Origin: Myxococcota bacterium
GTDB lineage: Bacteria > Myxococcota_A > Polyangia > JAAYKL01
DNA length: 41,448 bases
Assembly: GCA_028278265.1 (NCBI GenBank)
Contig: JANQET010000016.1
Location: forward strand, 1-41,448
Direction of reading: 5' to 3'
This document shows, in pieces, positions 16,158-24,812 of the stretch (the first letter of the stretch is position 1; every line of letters starts with the position of its first letter). The notes under the pieces were generated by a model. It did not search any database. It saw only the letters and a program-made list of their open reading frames with translations, and was not told where the DNA came from. The position numbers were made by a program, and so were the translations under genes.

Positions 16158-16224
16158 CCGGCCCGGTCTCCTATAATGAGAGGCCTCTCACATAACCTGT
16201 TGTTGCACGAGGGAGAGTGTTCAA

Positions 16225-17205
16225 ATGTTGAGAAAACTCTATTTGGGTTCAATCGCGGTCCTGGCCTTGGGACTGGGGCAAATCGGGATGGGCTGTGATG
16301 GGTTGTTCGACGAGACGTACTTGGGAGAGCCGATTCAGGTGATTGAGGGGGCTCTCTTGGGGGAGACCGCCCCTGACGGACCTGTATCGATCACCGTGTT
16401 GTGGATGCCCGTTCTAGCGGCCGAGCAAGGGTTCGGTGGTACGGTTAACAATGGAGAATCGAGTGACTATGATTGTCTGCCCGAGGGTTTTTCAGAGGGA
16501 GGCTTCTATGTCGAAACCCCGGGTGGAAACAACTGGGTGAGCCAGTCGGTAACCCTCGAGGATAAGTGGCCTGCCTCTGCCTGGCGTCTGTCCCTCTACT
16601 CGCCGCCGCCGGCTGACGTGCTGGCCGATATGTCTATTGTCGGAGGGGCCGGACGGGCGTCTTTCGGCGTGGTGACCGCGTACCGGGATGAAAATGAAAA
16701 CGGCACATTCGATCACGGTACGCCGATTGATCCCCCCGAGCCGATCCAGGCGATGAGTTGGGCATCGCGGAAACCGCTGCAGATGCTGGTTTTCTCGGAG
16801 AACGCCCGAATCCCGATGTCTTGGTTCGGCTCTGCGCGGGCCGGGATGATCGAGCCACCCCAGGGATTCAGCATGGTGCGTTGGATTCCCGCTGACGACG
16901 TTGTGCAGGTGCTGCCGGTGAGCGCCCCGGTTGAGCTGTCGCTGGATCGACCCCCTGAGGCGCAATTCGGTTTTGATGTAGCAGTGCAGGTGGTTGCCTG
17001 TGAGTCGATTTCATTGCGAAGCGAGCTGGTGCAACCGGTTCCCCAGGGCGCAGAAATCACCTGTGAGACCAACGAAGAAACCGGCCGGGTGACCTGGACG
17101 TGGGTCGATATTCAGGCTGTTGTAGGGTGTGTGTATCGCTTTCGCGGCAACACGGGGTGTCTCGATCTCGGTCAGCCGGCGCCGGAGGATTGGCCCTGCC
17201 CCTGA
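16225..17205 (+). CDS. lipoprotein of unknown function heading the sigma factor operon
   Basis: A 326-residue protein starting at ATG 16225, nine bases after GGGAGAG. The signal peptide (LYLGSIAVLALGLGQIGMGC24) ends at a lipobox Cys. The mature protein is acidic, strand-rich and has several Cys (C83, and the C-terminal group around C262, C279, C301, C311, C325) that could form disulfides. It includes GVVTAYRDENENGTFD, a segment resembling a short Asp/Asn calcium-binding loop as seen in other secreted proteins of such bacteria. I do not recognise a family. It ends 15 bp before the sigma factor gene, so it is probably the first gene of a four-gene operon. Confidence 0.75.
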   Translation: MLRKLYLGSIAVLALGLGQIGMGCDGLFDETYLGEPIQVIEGALLGETAPDGPVSITVLWMPVLAAEQGFGGTVNNGESSDYDCLPEGFSEGGFYVETPGGNNWVSQSVTLEDKWPASAWRLSLYSPPPADVLADMSIVGGAGRASFGVVTAYRDENENGTFDHGTPIDPPEPIQAMSWASRKPLQMLVFSENARIPMSWFGSARAGMIEPPQGFSMVRWIPADDVVQVLPVSAPVELSLDRPPEAQFGFDVAVQVVACESISLRSELVQPVPQGAEITCETNEETGRVTWTWVDIQAVVGCVYRFRGNTGCLDLGQPAPEDWPCP

Positions 17206-17220
17206 GGCGCTTCACTACCG

Positions 17221-17739
17221 ATGGACGCGGCATTGGCAAAGGAAATGTATCAACGGTATGGCTACGCGGTGCATCGCCGTTGCCTACGCCTGCTCAGGGA
17301 ATCCGCTGCGGCCGACGATGCCCTACACGACGTGTTCATCAAAGTCTTGCGCTACAGATCCGCGGCTCCCGTCGAACATCCCCTGGCCTGGCTCTACACC
17401 ATCGCCGATCGCTGTTGTTTCGATGCCTTGAAAAAGGGGCGCCGCTTGACCCTGGTCGATCGTACGGAGCAACTCGAATGTGGTGAGTCCAATGGCCAAA
17501 GTTCGACCCCTGCTGCTGATCGCGTTCACCTGGTGGCCCAGCTGCTGGCTCGGTGTAGTGACCGCATCCGTCGGGTCGCTGTGCTGTACTACATCGACGG
17601 TATGACCCAGCAGGAGGTGGCAGAAGCAGTGGGTTGCTCGCGCAAAACCGTGAAGAAGAGACTGGCCGCTTTTCGCGACAAGGCGGCAGCAAATTTGGGA
17701 GAATCCCGGGTCGAGGAGCTGAACCATGAAAGTCATTGA
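17221..17739 (+). CDS. ECF-like sigma-70 family RNA polymerase sigma factor
   Basis: A 172-residue protein with the two-domain layout of group 4 sigma factors. Region 2 has ADDALHDVFIKVLRY and WLYTIADRCCFDALKKGRR (about 31-75). After a short variable linker, region 4 is a helix-turn-helix: VAVLYYIDGMTQQEVAEAVG and then CSRKTVKKRLAAFRDKA (about 118-155). It would direct RNA polymerase to a specific promoter set. Its likely partner is the anti-sigma protein encoded next, whose ATG (17726) overlaps the end of this gene by 14 bp, so the two are translationally coupled. The start at 17221 has only a weak ribosome-binding site (GAGG at the preceding stop). No promoter motif that it might recognise is identifiable. 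Confidence 0.88.
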   Translation: MDAALAKEMYQRYGYAVHRRCLRLLRESAAADDALHDVFIKVLRYRSAAPVEHPLAWLYTIADRCCFDALKKGRRLTLVDRTEQLECGESNGQSSTPAADRVHLVAQLLARCSDRIRRVAVLYYIDGMTQQEVAEAVGCSRKTVKKRLAAFRDKAAANLGESRVEELNHESH

Positions 17740-18523
17740 CAGGGAAGAGGTCGCTAGGCAGCGCCGCCACCCCTCCCCACGGTCGATTGAGTCATTTGCC
17801 TTCGACCCTCCCGAGAACCATCGGCAGACGCAGCTGAGTGATCACATCGATGAGTGCGAGCGATGTCAACAGCGGGTAGAGCAACTGCGATCGGAGCGGG
17901 ACGGGTTTCTGACAGACCGCCCGGCCGCCCCTTTTATCGCCGCATTGTCGAGGGGAACCGCCTCTGAACCATCTCGTAGGTTCCGTTGGCTCGCGTTGGC
18001 CGCCGCAGTGCTGCTGGCCGTCGGCACCGGGGTCTATCTCGGGATCCCTCGAACACCTGATCCCTCTTCGGTCGTGCAATTCAAGGGAGGCAAACACATC
18101 AATTTTACGATCTTTGTCGGACGGGACGGCGCCCCTGCCCGGCCCCGTCGAGAGGCCGAACCGTTGTACCCCGGTGATGTCATTCGCTTCGGTGTGGCCG
18201 GGGCGCAATCCGGGTATCTCTATATCGCCAATCTGGATGGAGAGAATCGATTCACCCGGTACTATCCGGCAGACAAACCCGCCAGCGCCCCGGTGTTGAA
18301 AAGTGAACGGCAAATCCTCGAAGGGAGTATCGTCTTGGACGAATACTTGGGTCCGGAGCTGATCATAATCTTTTGGTCAAAACAGCCGTTGGACGACGCT
18401 ACAGTGCGCCGGGCGGTGACCCGGGCGTTCGATCGTGCGGGCGGCGAATTGGAGCGGGTCGAAGTCGCAGGGATCGATGCGGTGGTGATCGTCAAGCGGA
18501 TTCGAAAGGTGGCCCGCCGATGA
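17726..18523 (+). CDS. membrane anti-sigma factor with zinc-finger motif and DUF4384-like domain
   Basis: A 265-residue single-span protein. The cytoplasmic N-terminus has LSDH40IDEC44ERC47QQR, the H-x3-C-x2-C signature of zinc-binding anti-sigma domains. A transmembrane helix follows (about 88-106, FRWLALAAAVLLAVGTGVYLG). The periplasmic part has EPLYPGDVIRFGVAGAQSGY and IANLDGENRFTRYYPAD, the pattern of DUF4384 domains, which often accompany caspase-like or Ser/Thr kinase proteins. It should hold the preceding sigma factor inactive until a periplasmic signal arrives. GAGGAG (17714-17719) precedes the start, which lies inside the sigma gene. Its stop overlaps the next start as ATGA (18520-18523), a strong sign of coupling to the caspase-like gene. 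Confidence 0.8.
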   Translation: MKVIDREEVARQRRHPSPRSIESFAFDPPENHRQTQLSDHIDECERCQQRVEQLRSERDGFLTDRPAAPFIAALSRGTASEPSRRFRWLALAAAVLLAVGTGVYLGIPRTPDPSSVVQFKGGKHINFTIFVGRDGAPARPRREAEPLYPGDVIRFGVAGAQSGYLYIANLDGENRFTRYYPADKPASAPVLKSERQILEGSIVLDEYLGPELIIIFWSKQPLDDATVRRAVTRAFDRAGGELERVEVAGIDAVVIVKRIRKVARR

Positions 18524-20121
18524 AGCGAAGGCTGCTCGCGTTCATTGGAATGTGCTGCATGGAGCTACTCGCAACCGGGCTGGCATCTGCTGCGAACACC
18601 GCATTGCCCCAGGACCATCGAGTGGCGATCGTCGTGGGAAACAATGTCGGCGTTACCGGTGACGAACCCCTGCATTACGCCGAAGCCGATGCCCGGCGCA
18701 TGCGACAACTGTTGATCGATGCGGGTGGCGTGTCCCCCGAACGGGCCTACTTGCTGCTGGGCCGAGATGCAGCGGCCCTGCGTCGCGCGATCAGTGAGGC
18801 CACGGGTCGCATTGCCGAGCTCGCAGCCCATGGCCCGACAACGCTGATTGTCTACGTCTCCTGCCATGCGGACGAGAAGTCGCTTCATCTGGCGGGAACA
18901 AAACTGACCATCGAGGAGCTGCGCGCGCTGCTCAACGCAATTGAAGTGGACCTCTGCCTGACGATCGTTGACGCGTGTCGCACCAGGGTTCAGACGCGAC
19001 ACAAGGGCGGACGACCGGGGCCGGAGATTGCGGTTGTGTTGGACAAGGGGACACAGGTCAGCGGGAAGGTCTTCTTGAATGCCACCGGCCCCGGCGAGCC
19101 GGCCCAGGAGTGGACCTATCTCCGCGGCGCCCTGTTCACCCACCATCTGATGACAGCGCTGCGAGGGGTCGCGGATGTGGATCGAGACGGACGGGTTACC
19201 CTGGCCGAGGCCTACAGCTACGCGTTTCGAACCACCGTGGCGCAGACCGCGACGACCACCCATCCCCAGCATCCCAGCTTTGATTTCAATCTGCAGGGAT
19301 TCGGTGATTGGGCGTTCACGCGGCCGGGGGAGCTGGGATCCCGCTTGATTCTAGGGCAGGGACTGGCGGGTACGATCTGGATCGCCGATCAAAAAAACCA
19401 GCTGGTGGCCGAAGTCGCCAAGACAGCCGATGAGGTGGTGGCCGTGGCCGTCGACCCGGGCTGGTACCGGGTGGTGCTCCCGGACGGGGTCAATGCGCTG
19501 GTCGCAGATGTCAACTTGGGCTGGCGCAATGAGCGCACCCTGATCCCGGATGAATTTATCGCTGTCCCGCTCAATGAGACCACGTTGAAGAGTCCCGAGC
19601 CGATTGTGCTGCGACCTTGGAGAGTGGAACTCGGATACACCCTGGCCTCCGGCTCACTGGCCGGTTTGGTCCGACGGCATTTTGTTGCCCTGAATGCGCG
19701 ATACGCCAAGCGGCGGTGGTTTGCCGGTGTCGGGCTGGGCGCTGCCCCCGGTCAGTTTCGCGGCAATGCGTTGACGGTTCACCAGTGGGAGTGGCGACTC
19801 GAAATCGAAGGCGGAATGGGGTTTCCCATCCACATCTTCTGGTTGGGAGGGGGCATTGCGGGCTCGGTCGCGCTGGTACGGCAGAAGGTCGAGTACGACA
19901 ATGCAGAGCGGATGAACCAACTCGCGGGAGGACCGGCGCCACTGCACTACGGCGCGGTCTACGGGATTTCCGCACTGGGGCTCGCCTCCGTCTCGTTCAC
20001 CAGCCGCCTGTGGCTGACCCTGCGCCTCCACCTCGGCACCGAGCGACTCAAAATGGACGACCAACGGATCGAGCACCCCCTGGTCGGCCGGGTCGGCCTT
20101 CAGCTGGGGGTCTCCTTTTAG
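18520..20121 (+). CDS. secreted caspase-like (peptidase C14) protein with C-terminal barrel-like domain
   Basis: A 533-residue protein with signal peptide (LLAFIGMCCMELLATGLASA). Residues about 33-250 form a caspase-like domain: HRVAIVVGNNVG, HYAEADARRMRQLL, then the catalytic His in VYVSCH116ADEKSLHL and catalytic Cys in LTIVDAC153RTR. The segment LFTHHLMTALRG with ADVDRDGRVTLAEAYSYAF is typical of bacterial caspase relatives. The usual SGHG around the His is SCHA here. Both catalytic residues are present, so peptidase activity is plausible. The C-terminal half (about 345-533) has amphipathic strands ending RVGLQLGVSF, like an outer-membrane barrel. The ATG at 18520 overlaps the anti-sigma stop. 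It probably works in the periplasm or outer membrane with the DUF4384-like anti-sigma protein. Confidence 0.82.
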   Translation: MKRRLLAFIGMCCMELLATGLASAANTALPQDHRVAIVVGNNVGVTGDEPLHYAEADARRMRQLLIDAGGVSPERAYLLLGRDAAALRRAISEATGRIAELAAHGPTTLIVYVSCHADEKSLHLAGTKLTIEELRALLNAIEVDLCLTIVDACRTRVQTRHKGGRPGPEIAVVLDKGTQVSGKVFLNATGPGEPAQEWTYLRGALFTHHLMTALRGVADVDRDGRVTLAEAYSYAFRTTVAQTATTTHPQHPSFDFNLQGFGDWAFTRPGELGSRLILGQGLAGTIWIADQKNQLVAEVAKTADEVVAVAVDPGWYRVVLPDGVNALVADVNLGWRNERTLIPDEFIAVPLNETTLKSPEPIVLRPWRVELGYTLASGSLAGLVRRHFVALNARYAKRRWFAGVGLGAAPGQFRGNALTVHQWEWRLEIEGGMGFPIHIFWLGGGIAGSVALVRQKVEYDNAERMNQLAGGPAPLHYGAVYGISALGLASVSFTSRLWLTLRLHLGTERLKMDDQRIEHPLVGRVGLQLGVSF

Positions 20122-20171
20122 CCCGCTTCATGCGCGAAGCCCCCGGCTGCAATTCAAAAGGGCGCGCCATC

Positions 20172-20246
20172 TCTAGACGGGCTCTCTCTTCGCTCGACAA
20201 CGCACCGCCGGTGCGCCTTTCTCGCTTATCGCTCCGCGCGTCTAGA
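20172..20246. repeat. nested inverted repeats in the gap after the caspase operon
   Basis: TCTAGACG (20172-20179) and CGTCTAGA (20239-20246) are perfect 8-bp inverted arms 59 bp apart. Between them CGCACCGCCGGTGCG (20201-20215) is itself a perfect 7-bp inverted repeat. Together they could fold into a two-tier stem. No T tract follows and no gene overlaps. The remainder of 20122-20397 shows only repeated ATTTCGC words and the ribosome-binding site of the next gene. Confidence 0.55.
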
Positions 20247-20397
20247 TTTGACGCACCCTTCAGAATTTCGCTTCGGGATTTCGCGCATAAAGCGGGTTTC
20301 TAGGGAGACCCTGCGATCCCCGACAGATTCCAGTAGACCTCAAAGTGGCGCTTGTGACCTCGTTTGGTGGTATAGTGCGGGTCGAAAGGAGGGCGTT

Positions 20398-21186
20398 ATG
20401 CCACGCGTCATCTACTATTTTACCGGCACTGGAAATTCTCTCGATTTCGCCACCAAACTGGCCCGAGTGCTCGATGCCACAATGATACCGATGACTGACG
20501 ACACGGTACCTCAGACCACATCAGACGATTGCGTGGGACTGATCTATCCGACTTATATGTATCGACCGCCGCGATTGGTGGTGCGTTTTATTTCGAAGCT
20601 GACGGCGGCAAAGTATCTGTATGTCGTGGCGATCAATGGCGGTGAGCCGGGCGACGTGCTCGAACGATCCGCTAAAATCCTCAAACAACAAGGCCTCGAG
20701 ATGAACGCGGGATTCAAAGTGGCCCTGCCTGACAATTACACGCCGTTTGGCGGACCGCCCGAGCAGGACAAACAACAGGAGATGTTTTCAGCTGCCGATG
20801 TCCGCGTCAAAGAAATAGCTGCGGTTATTTCCGGTTCAGCCGCTCATCGCGATCCGAAACCGGGTTGGTTCAAGACAACCATCCATCCGGCATTGTGGTA
20901 CAGCCTCGGCTATTGGGCTATTCCCACATCGGATCGGAACTTTTGGCTGAACGGAAACTGTGTCGGTTGCGAGAGTTGCTCTAAAATTTGTCCGGTGCGC
21001 AACATTGCTATCGTGGATAATCGTCCCCAATGGAATGGTCATTGCGAGCAGTGTTTTGCCTGTCTGCAGTGGTGCAACAAGCAAGCCATCGAGCTGGGTA
21101 AGAAAACCGCCGGTGTTGCGCGCTATCGGAATCCCAATATCAAGCGCAAGCAGTTGATTCAGCGGCCGAGGAGCTCTGCCCGGTAG
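20398..21186 (+). CDS. EFR1-family flavodoxin-ferredoxin fusion protein
   Basis: A 262-residue protein starting at ATG 20398 after a strong AAAGGAGGG (20385-20393). Residues 1-150 are a flavodoxin-like domain with the FMN phosphate loop FTGTGNS (8-14) and LIYPTYMYRPP. The C-terminal part carries two [4Fe-4S] cluster motifs, C188VGCESCSKIC198P and C216EQCFACLQWC226, both C-x2-C-x2-C-x3-C. This arrangement defines EFR1 family ferrodoxins, small soluble electron carriers that would pass electrons between FMN and the clusters. Its partner enzyme is not visible nearby. The 3' end overlaps the convergent zinc-ribbon gene by 47 bp. Confidence 0.9.
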   Translation: MPRVIYYFTGTGNSLDFATKLARVLDATMIPMTDDTVPQTTSDDCVGLIYPTYMYRPPRLVVRFISKLTAAKYLYVVAINGGEPGDVLERSAKILKQQGLEMNAGFKVALPDNYTPFGGPPEQDKQQEMFSAADVRVKEIAAVISGSAAHRDPKPGWFKTTIHPALWYSLGYWAIPTSDRNFWLNGNCVGCESCSKICPVRNIAIVDNRPQWNGHCEQCFACLQWCNKQAIELGKKTAGVARYRNPNIKRKQLIQRPRSSAR

Positions 21187-21835
21187 CACCCCAAAACCAC
21201 TTTGTCAACCAATCACCCGCCGCTTCCCCATTGTTGACGTTGAGCGCGGAGAGGGCGAGGTCGGCAAAGATAAAATAGTTGAAACCGGGATCTTGGACTG
21301 CTTCGAGGGTTGCTTCGAGGACAGCGCGAGTCAAAAGGTAGTTTTTTTGAAAGGTGTAGATATTGGACAGAGCTTGGCTCAGCCAGAAACAACGGTGCTC
21401 CAAGTCATCTCGAGCGGTCTTGTCTCCCGCGTTGGATTGGAGACGGGGGAGCAACCGATCATACTCCGCTCTTATGCGATTGAGGACTGCCGGCTTCTCA
21501 TAATCGGACAGGGCGACATGAACCAGCGGCTTCAGATCTTTCGGTACACTAATCATACTGTACCGACTGGATTTGCCGTGGATGAAGTAGGTGTCTGCCT
21601 GCCGTTTGAGCAGGCGACGTCGCTCTCTTTCTTTGTCTGCCGCTGAATCGTCGGCCGTCACTTTCGCGGACCCAGCAGTGGGAGTCTCGCCCTCGACGTT
21701 CGATTTCGGGATAATTTCATTGGTCGTGCCGCAGTACTCGCAGTCGAAGTAGCCGCCTTCCATGGAGACCTTGAGCGGGCCGTGGCAGTTTTGACAAAGT
21801 AGAACGCGAATGTTGACGGAGAATGAATTGTCCAC
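21140..21835 (-). CDS. zinc-ribbon protein of unknown function
   Basis: A 231-residue protein starting at GTG 21835, with AGGAGAGGAA just upstream. The N-terminus is a zinc ribbon, LLC14QNC17HGPLKV and YFDC32EYC35GTTNEI, the pair of CxxC knuckles typical of nucleic-acid or protein-binding ribbons. After a charged linker (DKERERRRLLKRQAD) the rest is helical (ALSDYEKPAVLNRIRAEYDR, LEHRCFWLSQALSNIYTFQ), possibly TPR-like, without recognised family motifs. It probably acts in the cytoplasm. The last 47 bp overlap the EFR1 gene in opposite orientation, so both coding sequences share DNA at their 3' ends. Confidence 0.75.
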   Translation of the reverse strand: MDNSFSVNIRVLLCQNCHGPLKVSMEGGYFDCEYCGTTNEIIPKSNVEGETPTAGSAKVTADDSAADKERERRRLLKRQADTYFIHGKSSRYSMISVPKDLKPLVHVALSDYEKPAVLNRIRAEYDRLLPRLQSNAGDKTARDDLEHRCFWLSQALSNIYTFQKNYLLTRAVLEATLEAVQDPGFNYFIFADLALSALNVNNGEAAGDWLTKWFWGATGQSSSAAESTACA

Positions 21836-22046
21836 TTCCTCTCCTGTACCGGTGGAATGAATTGGAAGGAATCAATTATCACGATACGCCAGCACCGTCA
21901 AAATGGCCACCGGCGTCTGCAGAACCATCTCAGCCGACTTCAGTCGCTGTCGTCGTCACGGCCGTGAACACCGCTCTATGATCGAGTGTGGCTCGGCATT
22001 GTGTTGCGGTGCCGGGGCTGGTACAACCCTACCAGGAGCTACCGCG

Positions 22047-23600
22047 ATGAAAAAATTTACCCATTTGCTTGTGTTGATATTGACGATGGTTTTGACGTCG
22101 GGTTGCACGGATGATGCGTCGAAGTCGGACAAACGTACCAAACGAGACCAGGAGAAAAAGAGCAAGAGTGCATCCAACAACCCCGTGGTCCAACCGATGC
22201 GGTATCGAACCAAAGAGAAACCGGCCACTCCCGTATCCCAAAAAGGGGTCAACGTGGTCTGGTTCCTCATCGATGCGTTGCGCGCCGACCATCTTGGGTG
22301 CTACGGCTACGAGAAGGATACGAGTCCGTTCATCGACCGGTTTGCCCGGGAGAGTGTGCTGTTCAAGAACGCCATGTCTCAGGAGTCGTACACCCAGGCG
22401 TCGGTGCCGTCGTACTTCACCTCGACCTACCCCACGGTTCACCAGGTACTGTACGACAATCCCGAGATCGACACGCTGGCGGACGAGTTCACCACGATTG
22501 CGGAGGTGCTGAGCGCCGAAGGGTACACCACGGCGGCGTTTGTCTTCAATCCCCACTTGAAGGCCAAATACGGATTCGGTCAGGGGTTCGATATCTACGA
22601 TGACAACGCCCCCGGCTGGCCCGAGAACGTACCCCTGTACGAACGGTTCGAAACCGCCCGTAAATTACACGAAAAAACGGCTCAGTTTCTCACTGAAAAC
22701 AAGAGGCGTCCGTTGTTTCTCTACCTTCACTACCGGGATGTCCATACACCCTACGTCCCGCCGCCCCCGTTTCACAGCACCTTTCTGCCCACAGGCGAGA
22801 AAGCCCGTATCGATCTGCTCTATCCCAAGGGGAACAAGCACAAACCGATTTCGATGCGCAAAAATCTGGCCTTGCACATCTCCCAATACGACGGCGAGAT
22901 CCGCTACACTGACGCTTACATCGAACAGACGGTGGCACTCCTTTCCCAAAACGGTGTGAATCGGGAAAACACGATATTCATTATCACCTCTGATCACGGT
23001 GAGGAGTTCTACGACGAGCATCCCGGCGACAAGGGCGGAAAATCCCACGGGCGAACGCTCTATCGAGAGCAGATTCACGTGCCGCTGATCATCGCTGTGC
23101 CCGGACTGGAGCCGGCAAAGCGGATCATCGAATCCCCGGTGGAGTTGGTCGACATCGTTCCGACGATTTTGGATCACGTAGGTGTCGATTGGAGAGTATT
23201 TGAGCAATTCAGCGGCACGAGCCTGCGCGAGATGATGACAACCGGAGCCGAAACAAGGCGGCGGGTGTACAGTGGCGGTTCCCATCGACGGGGGATGGTG
23301 ATTGAATCGGGCTGGAAGTTCTACCGCAATGACAAGAAGTTGAAGAAGAGGCGATCGCGGAACTTCAGGCAGCCCAAAGAAAACCAACGCTACAACATGG
23401 TCGAGGAACTCTACCACATCGAGCAAGATCCCCTCGAAAAGAACAACCTGTTGGACAAAGCGCCGGATCGTGCCAATGAGTTGCGTCAGAAACTCGATGC
23501 GCTCGAAAAAGAATTGAACGAGAAGAGAACCTCCGGGCAAAAACAGATCCTCTCCGAAGAGACCAAGCAGAAGCTGAAGGCCCTGGGCTACATCGAATAG
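22047..23600 (+). CDS. sulfatase-like / alkaline phosphatase superfamily lipoprotein
   Basis: A 517-residue protein starting at ATG 22047, eight bases after AGGAG. The signal peptide ends at lipobox Cys20 (LILTMVLTSGC), followed by a Lys-rich linker. The sulfatase-type core begins VVWFLID76ALRADHLGCYGY. The position of the formylglycine motif (C/S-x-P-x-R) reads S119-V-P-S-Y, lacking the Arg. The second metal site is SD316HGEEFYDEH, followed by KSHGRTLYREQIHVPLII. The C-terminal ELYHIEQDPLEKNNL and ALGYIE are common endings of this family. Metal-dependent hydrolysis of a sulfate or phosphate ester in the periplasm is likely, but without a standard formylglycine site it may use Ser or Thr instead. 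An open frame exists upstream to 21903 but lacks protein character. Confidence 0.85.
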   Translation: MKKFTHLLVLILTMVLTSGCTDDASKSDKRTKRDQEKKSKSASNNPVVQPMRYRTKEKPATPVSQKGVNVVWFLIDALRADHLGCYGYEKDTSPFIDRFARESVLFKNAMSQESYTQASVPSYFTSTYPTVHQVLYDNPEIDTLADEFTTIAEVLSAEGYTTAAFVFNPHLKAKYGFGQGFDIYDDNAPGWPENVPLYERFETARKLHEKTAQFLTENKRRPLFLYLHYRDVHTPYVPPPPFHSTFLPTGEKARIDLLYPKGNKHKPISMRKNLALHISQYDGEIRYTDAYIEQTVALLSQNGVNRENTIFIITSDHGEEFYDEHPGDKGGKSHGRTLYREQIHVPLIIAVPGLEPAKRIIESPVELVDIVPTILDHVGVDWRVFEQFSGTSLREMMTTGAETRRRVYSGGSHRRGMVIESGWKFYRNDKKLKKRRSRNFRQPKENQRYNMVEELYHIEQDPLEKNNLLDKAPDRANELRQKLDALEKELNEKRTSGQKQILSEETKQKLKALGYIE

Positions 23601-23621
23601 GGCAGGTTACCGTGCCTGCCC
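23600..23621. terminator. hairpin between convergent genes, probable bidirectional terminator
   Basis: GGGCAGG (23600-23606) and CCTGCCC (23615-23621) form a perfect seven-pair stem with an eight-base loop, starting at the last base of the sulfatase-like stop codon. It lies in the 42-bp gap between convergent genes. No T tract is present on either strand. Confidence 0.5.
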
Positions 23622-23642
23622 TCCTTCGTGCAGGTCCTAAAA

Positions 23643-24773
23643 CTACTGATCGTCCGCATAGCCGGCCAACTCCACATATCCCTTACCGCCAATCGTGCCG
23701 CTGAGGCGAACCATCCCCTCCCAATAGTCCCCCTCTTCGGCGAGGATCATCTCCTGGTCGGGAAAGGCCGCTTCGACGGTTGTGTCGAGGCCGTATGCGG
23801 GGATGGCGACGGACCATTTGATCGGATAGGTCGTGCCGGTTTGCGGGCTGGTCCACCGTTGGCGCGGGATTACGGTGAATTCGCCGCTCTTGAGATGACT
23901 CGCCCGGCCCTGACGATCGACCCAGGTGGCAAACGACTGGGGTTGCCAGCGCCCCGCGTCATCGCGAAAGTTGAAGATCATCGCTTCGCATCCATTCTCC
24001 AGTTGCAGGGCGAACCAGTCCCAACCGGTATATCCCTGTTTGGGGTTCCAGCTACCCCACTGATGATCCATCCAGACCCGGGCGTTGACCGGCCGGGAAG
24101 AGCCGTCGTGTTGCAGGGTGCCGGTGCCCCGCAGGTCGGTGTAAGAGTAGTAATAGGAGGTCCCGGCCTGACCCATCGGAATGACGCCGTCACCACGCTC
24201 TCCGTGAAGCACCGGTGGCTTGACCGCTGTCAAATCGAGCGCCAGTTCGTAGGGGTGGTGGTGCACCTGCAGCCGGTGCCGCCCCTCCCGCTGTTCGACG
24301 CACCAATCGCCGACGGAGATATGCCGCAGGGACTCGGTGCTGCCAAGGGGCCCGAAGCGCGCCAATTCGGCCCGCTCGAAGTGCTCGTGTCGGCGCTGCT
24401 CGGGGTCGCTGAACGCGAGCTGGGCAAAGGTGTGGGGATTGCTCACCCAATGCAGAGGAATGACCCCGAAGAGGCGCTTGGCCGGGGGCATGTACACTTT
24501 GAAAAACACGAGCTCGAAACCCATTTCCCGAGATAGCGGGCCGGATAAAAAACCGGTATAGTACCACCACTCCGTGTGGGTATCGAAATGCGCGGCAGCG
24601 TCCCGGGGCAATCGCACCGGTAGATCGCTGGTCGCATGACGGAACACGGATGGGGTGGGACGGCGAACGAACATCAGCACCGCCGCGGTGATCGAAGCGA
24701 GCAGGAGCAGGACAGCCGACGCGATGGAGAAGACCGGACGAAGTTGCACGATTCTCTGTTGGCGGGTGATCAT
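23643..24773 (-). CDS. membrane-anchored AttH/CrtC-like protein (lipocalin-like hydratase family)
   Basis: A 376-residue protein with an N-terminal membrane segment (about 14-36, SIASAVLLLLASITAAVLMFV), probably an uncleaved anchor or signal. Family motifs are HTEWWYYTGFLSGP (about 66-79), FELVFFKVY, ARVWMDHQWGSWNP and TGWDWFALQLENG, which identify the AttH / carotenoid 1,2-hydratase superfamily (COG5621-like). These proteins sit in the periplasm or outer membrane and handle lipophilic ligands; AttH-type members are often encoded with ABC exporters of the MacB type, which are absent here. It diverges from the GT-C-like gene at 24813 with a 39-bp gap, so their promoters must overlap coding sequence or lie very close. 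Confidence 0.85.
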   Translation of the reverse strand: MITRQQRIVQLRPVFSIASAVLLLLASITAAVLMFVRRPTPSVFRHATSDLPVRLPRDAAAHFDTHTEWWYYTGFLSGPLSREMGFELVFFKVYMPPAKRLFGVIPLHWVSNPHTFAQLAFSDPEQRRHEHFERAELARFGPLGSTESLRHISVGDWCVEQREGRHRLQVHHHPYELALDLTAVKPPVLHGERGDGVIPMGQAGTSYYYSYTDLRGTGTLQHDGSSRPVNARVWMDHQWGSWNPKQGYTGWDWFALQLENGCEAMIFNFRDDAGRWQPQSFATWVDRQGRASHLKSGEFTVIPRQRWTSPQTGTTYPIKWSVAIPAYGLDTTVEAAFPDQEMILAEEGDYWEGMVRLSGTIGGKGYVELAGYADDQ

Positions 24774-24812
24774 CTGCCGCCAAATCTACAACGACTCGCC
24801 GTGGAGTGTATA

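Noticed and set aside
23628..24536. 302-codon plus-strand frame
   Set aside because: It is antisense to the AttH-like gene, which has clear family motifs.
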